5,515 nt of DNA. Source: Paenarthrobacter nitroguajacolicus JCM 14115. Its GTDB lineage: Bacteria; Actinomycetota; Actinomycetes; Actinomycetales; Micrococcaceae. Positions within the stretch are counted from its first letter, which is position 1. The number at the start of each line of letters is the position of its first letter. This document shows positions 1-5,048 of the stretch, one piece after another. The DNA is taken from assembly GCA_001313365.1 (NCBI GenBank), contig BBFS01000165.1, positions 1 through 5,515 of the forward strand, in the 5' to 3' direction. The notes under the pieces were generated by a model. That model did no database searches. It was given only the letters and a program-made list of their open reading frames with translations, and was not told the origin of the DNA. Made by a program: the position numbers and the translations under genes.

Positions 1-36
1 CGCTGTTGCGCGTGCAGACGAACAGGAGCGGGTTCC
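1..36 (-). pseudogene. Edge fragment of arsenate reductase (low-molecular-weight phosphatase) domain, probably fused to the upstream ArsR domain
   Basis: Reading leftward, positions 2-34 encode NPLLFVCTRNS, followed by the first base of a Gly/Ala/Val/Glu/Asp-type codon at the window edge. Hydrophobic strand plus CTRNS is the start of the C-x5-R phosphate-binding loop of low-molecular-weight protein tyrosine phosphatases and the ArsC enzymes related to them, in which the cysteine is the nucleophile. The reading frame differs from the ArsR domain just upstream (37-330). Removing two bases, or adding one, in the stretch 47-66 joins the two domains. ArsR-phosphatase fusions are known in actinobacteria, so one fused protein is likely. 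Only about 11 residues are visible. A separate gene starting nearby is the alternative, but I see no start codon or ribosome site between the two. Confidence 0.6.
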
Positions 37-330
37 TTATGCGCCGCCCCCCCGGGGGCAAGCTCCGTCCAGGGCGCCGGCGGCGAGGCGGAGGTAGCTG
101 CGGCGTTTGTCGGCTTCGGAGCGGTGGCGGGTTGCCAGTCCGGCGTCTTCCAGTGTGCGCAGATGATGGGAAAGCAGGTTGGCGGGCATCCCCCCCAGTT
201 CGGCCTGCAGCTCCGAGGGTGAGAGGTCGCCCAGGGTGAGCAGGTCCATGATGCGCAGGCGTGCAGGATCGGCAAGGGCCGCGTGCCGGGCTACCCGTGC
301 CTGGAATGTGTCAGCTGCTTCAATATTCAT
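37..330 (-). CDS. ArsR/SmtB-family winged-helix regulator, N-terminal part of a probable ArsR-arsenate reductase fusion (frameshifted at its 3' end)
   Basis: As it stands the frame gives 97 residues. Start ATG 330-328 was chosen because the protein then begins MNIEAADTFQARVARHAALADP, a normal ArsR N-terminus, and a promoter fits immediately upstream. The winged helix is clear: ALADPARLRIMDLL (about residues 18-31), then recognition region NLLSHHLRTLEDAGL (51-65) and wing RSEADKRRSYLRL (70-82). The last residues (CPRGGGA) come after a frame error in the G/C-rich stretch 47-66 and are probably not real. In the corrected frame the protein runs on into the phosphatase P-loop at the window edge. 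The HTH part has no cysteine, so it lacks any visible thiol As(III) site. LGGMPAN carries one Gly more than the LGMPxN I expect for this group, encoded by a 7-base run at 190-196. It is divergent from the aquaporin gene and probably represses both. Confidence 0.85.
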   Translation of the reverse strand: MNIEAADTFQARVARHAALADPARLRIMDLLTLGDLSPSELQAELGGMPANLLSHHLRTLEDAGLATRHRSEADKRRSYLRLAAGALDGACPRGGGA

Positions 331-339
331 TGATTCAAT
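320..339. promoter_or_regulatory. Candidate ArsR operator in the arsR/aquaporin divergent region
   Basis: Two overlapping perfect inverted repeats share an arm: TCAAT-N4-ATTGA (320-333) and ATTGA-T-TCAAT (329-339). They cover the minus-strand start codon and -10 region of the fused regulator. Read on the minus strand, 319-334 matches 11 of 16 bases of the stronger palindrome before the second arsR (1142-1157), sharing the core ATGAAT. Binding by either ArsR is inferred. Confidence 0.45.
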
Positions 340-366
340 TTTGACTGAGTTAATTCTTTGCGTCAA
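338..366 (-). promoter_or_regulatory. Probable leaderless promoter of the ArsR-ArsC fusion gene
   Basis: On the minus strand, TTGACG (366-361) is followed by a 17-base spacer and CAAAAT (343-338). The expected transcription start, about 7-8 bases further on, falls at or next to the ATG (330). The message would then have no leader, which is common in actinobacteria and explains the absence of a ribosome-binding site. The -10 is a modest match (4 of 6). The promoter of the divergent aquaporin must lie in the same 45 bases but I could not pick it out with confidence. Confidence 0.45.
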
Positions 367-375
367 GCTGTTAGC

Positions 376-1116
376 ATGACTTCTCTCCAGTCGCCTCTGT
401 GGCGCCGTGCCATCGCTGAATTCCTCGGCACCGCTTTGCTCGTTGCCATCGTCGTCGGCTCGGGGATCGCCGCCCAGCAGTTGTCCCCCCCCAACGATGT
501 CGGGCTGCAGTTGCTGCAGAACAGCACGGCCACGGTGCTTGGGCTGACGGTGTTGATCCTGATGTTCGGGCCAGTCAGCGGTGCGCACTTCAACCCCGTG
601 GTGTCCCTGGCCGACTGGTTCCTTGGGCGGCGCAGCGGATCCGGCCTGCCCTTGCGGGACCTCGGCCTCTACGTCCTTGCCCAAATCGCCGGCGCTATCG
701 GCGGCAGCATCCTCGCCAACGCGATGTTCGAAGTCGGCACCTCTATCTCGACCAAGGAGCGGGCGACCGCGGGTCATCTGCTGGCCGAGGTGGTCGCGAC
801 CGCCGGTCTGGTCCTGCTGATCTTCACCCTTGCAGCCACCAAACGCGGCACCTTGGCCGCCCCCGCCGTAGGTGCTTATATCGGTGCCGCGTACTGGTTC
901 ACATCTTCGACGTCGTTCGCGAACCCGGCCGTGACCATCGGCCGTATCTTCAGCGACACCTTCGCCGGCATTGCACCGGGGTCCGTCCCACCGTTCATCA
1001 CCGTCCAGCTCCTCGGCGCGGCCGTCGGCATGGGACTTCTGCTCCTGCTATTCCCGCATGCCGGCCGGGCCGCCGATGACGTCGTTATCCCTCACTCCGA
1101 AGCAGCCAAGCACTAG
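376..1116 (+). CDS. Aquaporin (MIP family) channel, AqpS-like, probable arsenite exit channel
   Basis: 246 residues, a normal MIP length, and the only complete gene without a frame break. Six hydrophobic segments lie at about 12-33, 49-67, 94-116, 135-153, 160-178 and 207-226. The two half-helix signatures are GAHFNPVVSL (N73-P74-V75, NPV instead of NPA) and SFANPAVTIGR (N183-P184-A185). The residue after the second NPA is Val186; most water and glycerol channels have Arg there. Loss of that Arg is a feature of the Sinorhizobium meliloti arsenite channel AqpS. Its divergence from an ArsR-arsenate reductase fusion supports release of arsenite made from arsenate. ATG 376 was chosen because MTSLQSPLWRRAIAEFLGTALL is a typical cytoplasmic start. 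A TTG at 358 would add six residues (MRQAVS) of no evident use. No clear Shine-Dalgarno is present. Substrate is inferred; general water or glycerol transport remains possible. Confidence 0.88.
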   Translation: MTSLQSPLWRRAIAEFLGTALLVAIVVGSGIAAQQLSPPNDVGLQLLQNSTATVLGLTVLILMFGPVSGAHFNPVVSLADWFLGRRSGSGLPLRDLGLYVLAQIAGAIGGSILANAMFEVGTSISTKERATAGHLLAEVVATAGLVLLIFTLAATKRGTLAAPAVGAYIGAAYWFTSSTSFANPAVTIGRIFSDTFAGIAPGSVPPFITVQLLGAAVGMGLLLLLFPHAGRAADDVVIPHSEAAKH

Positions 1117-1138
1117 AGCCGGCGTCGACATCGGCCTA

Positions 1139-1160
1139 AACATTGATGAATGTCAATGTT
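1139..1160. promoter_or_regulatory. ArsR operator palindrome before the second arsR
   Basis: A perfect inverted repeat with 8-base arms: AACATTGA (1139-1146), a 6-base spacer, TCAATGTT (1153-1160). It covers the -35 element and part of the spacer of the promoter just downstream, as expected for a repressor that blocks RNA polymerase and releases DNA on binding As(III). The AT-rich palindrome stands out in an otherwise GC-rich region. Size and base content fit ArsR/SmtB 12-2-12-like sites. Autoregulation by the adjacent ArsR is the natural inference. Confidence 0.75.
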
Positions 1161-1170
1161 GCGGCATAAT
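1143..1170 (+). promoter_or_regulatory. Probable leaderless promoter of arsR-arsN
   Basis: TTGATG (1143-1148), a 16-base spacer and CATAAT (1165-1170, 5 of 6 to TATAAT) place the transcription start at about 1177, the first base of the arsR ATG. The transcript would be leaderless, and indeed there is no Shine-Dalgarno before the ATG. The -35 lies inside the ArsR palindrome. Confidence 0.6.
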
Positions 1171-1176
1171 AGGTAG

Positions 1177-1525
1177 ATGACCTCGCTGCCCCTGCTTGAA
1201 CCGGACACGCAGACCACATGCTGCCCGCCGGCCGCCCCAACCCTTGGCGCTGACGAAGCTCAGCGCCGGGCCGTGGTGTTCAAAGCGCTGGCAGACCCCA
1301 ACCGGCTGCGGCTGCTCTCCATCGTCAAGCGCCGACGGCGGGGGGGAGTCCTGTGTCTGCGACCTCACCGAACCGCTGGATCTCGGTCAGCCCACTGTCT
1401 CCCACCATCTGAAAATCCTGGTCGAGGCTGGTCTACTGCATCGCGAGAAGCGCGGCACCTGGGCGTACTACTCGCTGGTCCCCGGAGCCTTGGACGACGT
1501 CGCCGGAACCCTCGCAGCCCTATGA
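1177..1525 (+). CDS. arsR: Arsenic-responsive repressor, ArsR family (one frameshift)
   Basis: After removing one base between about 1330 and 1346 this reads as 115 residues, a standard ArsR length. The first frame gives MTSLPLLEPDTQTTCCPP through ALADPNRLRLLSIVK. The second gives GGESCVCDLTEPLDLGQPTVSHHLKIL, then EAGLLHREKRGTWAYYSLV and a stop at 1523-1525. The recognition helix is QPTVSHHLKIL. Cys15-Cys16 near the N-terminus together with the SCVCDL pair (about C59/C61) matches the As(III)-binding arrangement of the C. glutamicum ArsR (Cys15, Cys16, Cys55), so this is very likely a true arsenite sensor. The break lies beside a 7-G run (1340-1346); the likely original is K-A-D-G-G-E-S. ATG 1177 is fixed by the leaderless promoter. 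The stop codon overlaps the next gene's start as ATGA, so the two are probably translated together. Confidence 0.88.
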
Positions 1526-2042
1526 ACCACGGGTTTGGAGTTCGGACCATGACGCCAACCGATTGGCCCGCTGTGCAGCGCATCTTCCAGGAAGGTATCG
1601 AGACCGGGCACGCGACCTTTGAAGAGAAGGCCCCCCCCGATTGGGAATCCTTCAACACCTCCAGGTTGCCGGCGCACAGGCTCGTCGCCGAAACCGCCGG
1701 CAGGGCGTTCTGGGATGGGCCGCCGTCTCCGCCGTCTCGTCCCGGCCTGTATACGCGGGCGTGGTCGAGCACTCCGTCTACGTTGCGGCCGAAGCCCGCG
1801 GCCTCGGACTCGGCAAAGCCCTCCTTCAGGCCCTCATCGACTCCACTGAACAAGGTGGAGTGTGGACCATCCAATCCAACATCTTCCCGGAAAATCACTC
1901 CAGCCTCCGGGTCCACGAAGCCGCCGGCTTCCGGATCATCGGCAGCAGGAGCCGCATCGCCCGCATGACATACGGCCCCCCCGCCGCCGGCCACTGGCGG
2001 GACACACTCCTGCTCGAACGCCGTTCACCGGCTGTTAGCTGA
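1522..2042 (+). CDS. arsN1: GNAT N-acetyltransferase of the ArsN (arsinothricin resistance) / phosphinothricin acetyltransferase type (one frameshift)
   Basis: With one base restored at about 1700-1707 the gene reads as 173 residues, typical for PAT/ArsN enzymes. The N-terminal part has VRTMTPTDWPAVQRIFQEGI followed by ETGHATFEE, the usual start of this family. After the break come GVLGWAAVSAVSSRPVYAG, the acetyl-CoA site VAAEARGLGLGKALLQALI (motif A, R-G-L-G-L-G) and the motif B region IFPENHSSLRVHEAAGFRIIG, ending in LLERRSPAVS. ArsN1 acetylates the alpha-amino group of arsinothricin, an organoarsenical glutamine-synthetase inhibitor; close relatives act on phosphinothricin. Its position directly behind an As(III)-sensing ArsR, with a 4-base ATGA overlap, favours ArsN over a herbicide-type PAT. 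The stretch KAPPDW includes an 8-C run (1631-1638) and may carry one extra Pro. Substrate is inferred from family and context. Confidence 0.82.
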
Positions 2043-2083
2043 GCTGTCGCAGCAAATCACACGCGTCCTTCCAGCTTCGAGTT

Positions 2084-2105
2084 CCCCCCCTGCCTACCGG
2101 GGGGG
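2084..2105. terminator. GC hairpin between convergent arsN and umuD, weak terminator candidate
   Basis: Seven C (2084-2090), an 8-base loop and seven G (2099-2105) can form a 7-pair stem about 40 bases after the arsN stop, between two converging genes. No T-run follows on either strand, so intrinsic termination is doubtful. Both arms belong to the suspicious set of 7-base runs, so the true stem may be shorter. Confidence 0.3.
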
Positions 2106-2177
2106 CATTATCTCGGGAAAACTTGGGACTAAGCCATCCAAGCCACATAGGCGTTCGGCAAGCTGCTTGAGGAGCAA

Positions 2178-2210
2178 TGACGCCAGCGTCAGGCCGAGAT
2201 GGCTTGCCAT
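2178..2210. repeat. Two small adjacent inverted repeats downstream of umuD
   Basis: TGACGC-CA-GCGTCA (2178-2191) and ATGGC-TT-GCCAT (2199-2210) are two perfect palindromes lying 19-51 bases beyond the umuD stop. They could be a bipartite transcription end for the convergent pair, although there is no T-run. The remaining gene-free stretch (2043-2228) shows no convincing coding frame; in particular no umuC start follows umuD. Confidence 0.4.
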
Positions 2211-2228
2211 TTAGCGGAAAAGCGCGCA

Positions 2229-2659
2229 CTAAATGTGATGCAGGCACGTGGTGGCGACACCCCAAATGGTCAACTCCGACATTGCAGGGACGCGAATGTC
2301 CGGATACTTGGGATTATCGGCCTGCAGGACTACGCCTGAGGACGTGACCCGTAACCTTTTGATGGTCAGCTCGCCATCAAGGACAGCCACGACGACGGAC
2401 CGTCCTTGGGCTCCAGCGCGCGGTTGACGATCAACTCGTCACCGTCACTTATGCCGGCGCCCTCCATGGACTCACCGGTCACCCTCACTACGAAAGTGCT
2501 GGTGACATCCTTGATCAGGTGCTCATTGAGATCGATCCGACCATCAAAGTAGTCCTGGGCGGGCGACGGATAGCCCGCCGCCACCGGGATAGGCGCCAGC
2601 AGCACTGACATCAGGGAAAAGCCCGCATCTATCACGCGGGGGCCGACTATCACGCCCAC
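2229..2659 (-). CDS. umuD: UmuD-like S24/LexA-family self-cleaving protein (translesion synthesis), one frameshift
   Basis: The first frame runs from GTG 2659 (preceded by AAAGG at 2670-2666, six bases upstream) to about 2400. One missing base at about 2397-2400 then shifts into a second frame that ends at TAG 2231-2229. Restored, it is 143 residues, the normal UmuD length. The cleavage region VAAGYPSPAQDY has the Ala28-Gly29 bond. TGESMEGAGI carries the nucleophile Ser64, and LDGELTIKRL the general base Lys101. The C-terminus ends LTIWGVATTCLHHI. The frameshift separates Ser64 from Lys101, so as written the protein could not cleave itself. The intact motifs on both sides argue for a sequence error. 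In the family, RecA-stimulated cleavage gives UmuD', which joins UmuC as a mutagenic polymerase. An SOS box sits just upstream. No umuC follows within the 186 bases before convergent arsN. Confidence 0.9.
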
Positions 2660-2672
2660 AACACACCTTTAT

Positions 2673-2688
2673 TCGAATATATGTTCGA
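2673..2688. promoter_or_regulatory. LexA-binding SOS box of umuD
   Basis: TCGAA-N6-TTCGA is a perfect palindrome. Its inner bases give GAAC-N4-ATTC on the minus strand, one base from the Gram-positive/actinobacterial LexA consensus GAAC-N4-GTTC. It ends 13 bases upstream of the umuD GTG and so overlaps the promoter or transcription start, the expected place for LexA repression. Confidence 0.85.
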
Positions 2689-2708
2689 TAGTTCAGTGTA
2701 CAGCGGGT

Positions 2709-2723
2709 GACAGACATTCTGTC
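2709..2723. repeat. Short perfect hairpin between the anti-sigma gene and umuD
   Basis: GACAGA-CAT-TCTGTC forms a 6-pair stem with a 3-base loop, 7 bases beyond the stop of the anti-sigma gene and about 50 bases upstream of the umuD start. It may end the sigma operon transcript, though no T-run follows, or be a second protein-binding site in the umuD control region. Confidence 0.35.
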
Positions 2724-2729
2724 CACTCC

Positions 2730-3553
2730 TCAACGAGCGGCCTCGTTCGGCACCTCGACCATATGCCCGTCACCACCGCCGATGACAAATTCCCCCCCAA
2801 TCACCTCTTTCCCGTTCACGTCGTAGACAGGAATCGCCACAGCTCTATTACCGCGCGCCTCCTGCCAAGCCAAGGCGTCCGCAGGGCTTCTGAAGGTCCT
2901 CATCGCGGCGGTCCCGTTGGCCTCCTCTTCGTCAGTCCTGTAGACGTAGCCGCGGGCGCCGTTGGTGGCTATCACTGCTATCAGGTCCGGAGCACCCTTC
3001 TCGTTTTCCATGCCATAGGACTTCCCATCCTCGTTGACACCCCCAGTCCGTGGTTTCCTGGTTCACATACTTCACCGTGATCTGCCAGCGAGTGATGGAG
3101 CCCGTGCTGATGGTGAGGCTGTTTTGGCCGGGCAGCAGCGCGTTGATGCCACCAACCGTCTGTGGACCTGAGAGCAGGTCCTCGCTGGTGCAATCCACAC
3201 CGCCTCCCGCTTCACCGATCTTCAGATATCCGGGTGTCAGGCAGGTGAGCTGCATTTCTATTCCCGTGGTGCCGGCGGGCGGCTCCCCCGAGATCGATGG
3301 TGGCTGTTCCCTCATAGGTCCCGGTTACGGGTGGGGGGGATAAGGGCGTGACGTTCTGGCTGCCGGGCATCACGAAGTATCCGGCGGCGGCCGCGCCCAC
3401 GCCGCCTAAAAGCCCGAGGCCCGCTAGAGTGCCCGCACCCAGCCACAGACGGGCGCGTTTACGTTTGTGTGCGGGTGACGCTTTCTGGACCCGTGAGACA
3501 AGTTCGGCACGGAGGGCCTGGCTCAGCACTTCATTTGGTTGAAGCTGGTTCAT
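2730..3553 (-). CDS. Putative anti-sigma partner: single-pass membrane protein with extracytoplasmic domain (two frameshifts)
   Basis: Removing one base at each of two places, the 5-base C runs at 3285-3289 and 3040-3044, gives one 273-residue protein. Start ATG 3553 overlaps the sigma factor stop (TGATG) and has AAGGAG seven bases upstream. Layout: a basic cytoplasmic stretch of about 37 residues (MNQLQPNEVLSQALRAELVSRV, then AHKRKRARLW), one membrane helix (about 38-62, GAGTLAGLGLLGGVGAAAAG), a Ser/Pro/Thr linker, and a roughly 200-residue outer domain. That domain has two cysteines (about C104 and C121) that could form a disulfide, and ends FRSPADALAWQEARG, IPVYDVNGKEVIGG and MVEVPNEAAR. 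It resembles uncharacterised Arthrobacter-type proteins encoded beside sigma factors. No HxxxCxxC zinc motif of ZAS anti-sigma factors is visible, so the role rests on topology and coupling. An ATG at 3011 would give a false 93-residue gene. Confidence 0.72.
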
Positions 3554-4138
3554 CACCGTTCTCCTTCCAAGGCGGGTGCGGGCTGGGCAATCCCATTCAA
3601 TGCTGTCTTCATTCGATGTCGGGCCCTGTGCATGCGGGACTTCGCCGCCTCGGGTGTCAGCTCCAGGGTGGCCGCGGCTGCGGCGATGGTGTATCCCTCG
3701 AAAACGACCAGGCTGACCAGTTGCAGGTCCAGATCATTCAGGGTGGACAAGGCTCGGGCCGCGTCAAGGTCCATCTCGCTTTGAAGAAACACGTGATCCG
3801 CGGGGGGGTTGACGACCTGCTCTCCGCGCGGCAGGGAATCCAGGAGCCTGCGGTACCGGCGGGCGGCTCTACTGCTATTCCGGGCAAGGTTCGTCGTAGT
3901 CACCAGCAGCACGGGAGAACTGATCCTTCGACGAGCCGCACCTTCCTCCGGCAACGCATAATTCAAGGAACGCCGTCGACATGACGTCCTCAGCGTCCTG
4001 CTGTTTCCCGGCCAGGCGATACGCATGCCGGAAAACCCTGTCCCGGTGGCGATCGAACAGCAACCCGAACGCGGCGCCGTCGCCCTGGAGGCTCTTCTCC
4101 CACAGCCGGGCATCGCCGGCTTCATCGTTCCCCCCCAT
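3553..4138 (-). CDS. ECF-type RNA polymerase sigma-70 factor (two frameshifts)
   Basis: With one G restored at each of two places (between 3956/3957 and between 3909/3910, both turning TG into the TGG of a Trp codon) the gene reads as 195 residues, a normal ECF length. Region 2 spans about 20-90: AFGLLFDRHRDRVFRHAYRL, then AGKQQDAEDVMSTAFLELWR, the core-binding and -10 recognition segment. LPWLLVTTTNLARNSSRAARR closes the domain. Region 4 spans about 125-178, with ALSTLNDLDLQLVSLVVFEG and the helix-turn-helix YTIAAAAATLELTPEAAKSRMHRARHRMK, which contacts -35 elements. Start ATG 4138 opens MGGNDEAGDARLWEKSL. The second Gly comes from a 7-base run (4130-4136) and may be extra. No Shine-Dalgarno is seen. 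Its stop overlaps the start of the membrane protein downstream, the classic order for a sigma factor and its regulator. The target genes are unknown. Confidence 0.9.
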
Positions 4139-4174
4139 GCTCTGTATTGTCCGGGAACGGCCAAAAGGTTTCAC
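4139..4174 (-). promoter_or_regulatory. Candidate promoter of the sigma/anti-sigma operon
   Basis: On the minus strand GTGAAA (4174-4169), a 17-base spacer and GACAAT (4151-4146) lie exactly 7 bases from the ATG, so a leaderless start is possible. The upstream TGAAACC also resembles ECF-type -35 elements (GAAC/GAAAC-like), which would allow the sigma factor to drive its own gene. The sequence alone does not distinguish the two readings. Confidence 0.4.
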
Positions 4175-4254
4175 GAGCCTCGAAAAAACTGCTCTATGGC
4201 GCTGCTACCTTTGCGGAGCAGTACATGGGCTTCAGTGGAGGTGCACCGTACCCA

Positions 4255-4856
4255 CTAGCGAATTACCCGATACCGCACATGCGTCACCAGGCCAGTCCCG
4301 CGTACCTCTGCCTGTTCAAGTTCCAGGATTCCCACGCCGTCGAGCAATCGCTCACCACCACCCAGGACCATGGGTGAAATGTGGAGCCGCAGCTCGTCCA
4401 TGAGCCCGGCCGAAAGATACTGGCGGGCGGTCTGCGCTCCGCCGGCAATGGCTACATCTTTGTCCCTGGCAGCTTCGCGGGCCTGCGCCAATGCCGATTC
4501 GATGCCGTCGGTGACGAAGTTGAAGGTCGTCCCGCCTTCCATCTCCAACGACTCACGGCGATGGTGGGTGAGCACGAAAACGGGTGCGTGATAAGGCGGT
4601 TCCTCGCCCCACCAGCCCCGCCATTCCGTGTCCCACGCCGCTGGTCCAGGCCCCCGCAAACATGTTGCGTCCCATGATGAACGCACCGGCCGCGAGAATC
4701 CCTGCGATCTCCGGCGCATTCGTCTCGGGCTCTTCGAACATCCATCTGTGCAGGAGCTCTCCCCCCGTCGCCCAACGGCTCCTCCACGCGCTGGTTGGGG
4801 GGGCCAGCAACAAATCCATCCAGTGAAACAGTCAGATCGCACGTGACTTGGCTCAT
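4255..4856 (-). CDS. Dihydrofolate reductase / RibD C-terminal-domain family reductase (two frameshifts)
   Basis: Removing one base from each of two homopolymers (C6 at 4761-4766 and C5 at 4651-4655) gives a 199-residue protein, the usual size for stand-alone RibD_C proteins. It starts MSQVTCDLTVSLDGFVAG at ATG 4856. It continues PLGDGGELLHRWMF, ILAAGAFIMGRNMFAG (MGRNMF being the typical turn near the cofactor site), WDTEWRGWWGEEPPYHAPVF, VFVLTHH, then DVAIAGGAQTARQYLSAGL and LMDELRLHISPMVLGGGERL, all familiar positions of the family. These enzymes resemble DHFR in fold and bind NADPH; most have unknown substrates, and a folate role should not be assumed. The family motif I expect is VAGPNQ; here it reads VAGPPNQ because of a 7-base run at 4797-4803. 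It precedes the sigma gene on the same strand with a 116-base gap, so is probably a separate transcript. Confidence 0.85.
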
Positions 4857-4924
4857 GCGCCCATCATGCCACCACGGCGGCCGGGGGGGCAGAACGGTCC
4901 GCGCGCGCAATGTGATCCACGTTA

Positions 4925-4938
4925 TTACCGGCCGGTAA
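4925..4938. promoter_or_regulatory. Perfect 14-base palindrome in the divergent region before the oxidoreductase gene
   Basis: TTACCGG-CCGGTAA is a perfect palindrome lying 69 bases upstream of the DHFR-like start and 111 bases upstream of the oxidoreductase start. It is a plausible operator for one or both. It loosely resembles a nitrogen-regulator GlnR site (TTAC-N6-GTAAAC), but the spacing is one base off the consensus, so no regulator is assigned. The rest of 4857-5048 holds a 7-G run (4883-4889) and the promoter elements listed separately. Confidence 0.5.
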
Positions 4939-5003
4939 ACAGCACGCTACGGATCGGCCAAAGATGGCAACAGCGGCGAAACACCCGCGAAAAACCGGCC
5001 CCC

Positions 5004-5042
5004 TAGGCTGATGATCAACAGCAGGTCACATGAGCGAAAGGG
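5004..5042 (+). promoter_or_regulatory. Candidate -10 element and ribosome-binding site of the oxidoreductase gene
   Basis: TAGGCT (5004-5009) matches the actinobacterial -10 form TAGRNT; no good -35 is seen at the usual distance. AAAGGG (5037-5042) lies six bases before ATG 5049 and fixes that start. The implied leader is about 33 bases. Confidence 0.4.
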
Positions 5043-5048
5043 CCAAAC

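Noticed and set aside
331..777. Upstream extension of the minus-strand ArsR frame to 777
   Set aside because: The extra 149 residues are antisense to the clear aquaporin gene, look unlike any ArsR, and the promoter and family N-terminus support ATG 330.
2084..2105. Strong intrinsic terminator between arsN and umuD
   Set aside because: A hairpin is possible but no T-run follows on either strand, and both stem arms are suspect 7-base runs; kept only as a weak candidate.
2035..2265. Minus-strand frame of 76 residues between arsN and umuD
   Set aside because: It overlaps the repaired umuD C-terminus and the arsN stop, has no recognisable family or ribosome site, and is best explained as chance in GC-rich DNA.
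2730..3011. Separate 93-residue gene starting at ATG 3011
   Set aside because: The same frame continues upstream after a one-base repair at 3040-3044, and the ATG is an internal Met of the anti-sigma-like protein.
3469..3984. Plus-strand frame of 171 residues
   Set aside because: It is the antisense shadow of the sigma and anti-sigma genes; its codons mirror theirs and no start signal is present.
4925..4939. GlnR box upstream of the oxidoreductase
   Set aside because: The distance between the AC pairs is ten rather than nine bases and the motif is a perfect palindrome, unlike the usual asymmetric GlnR site.
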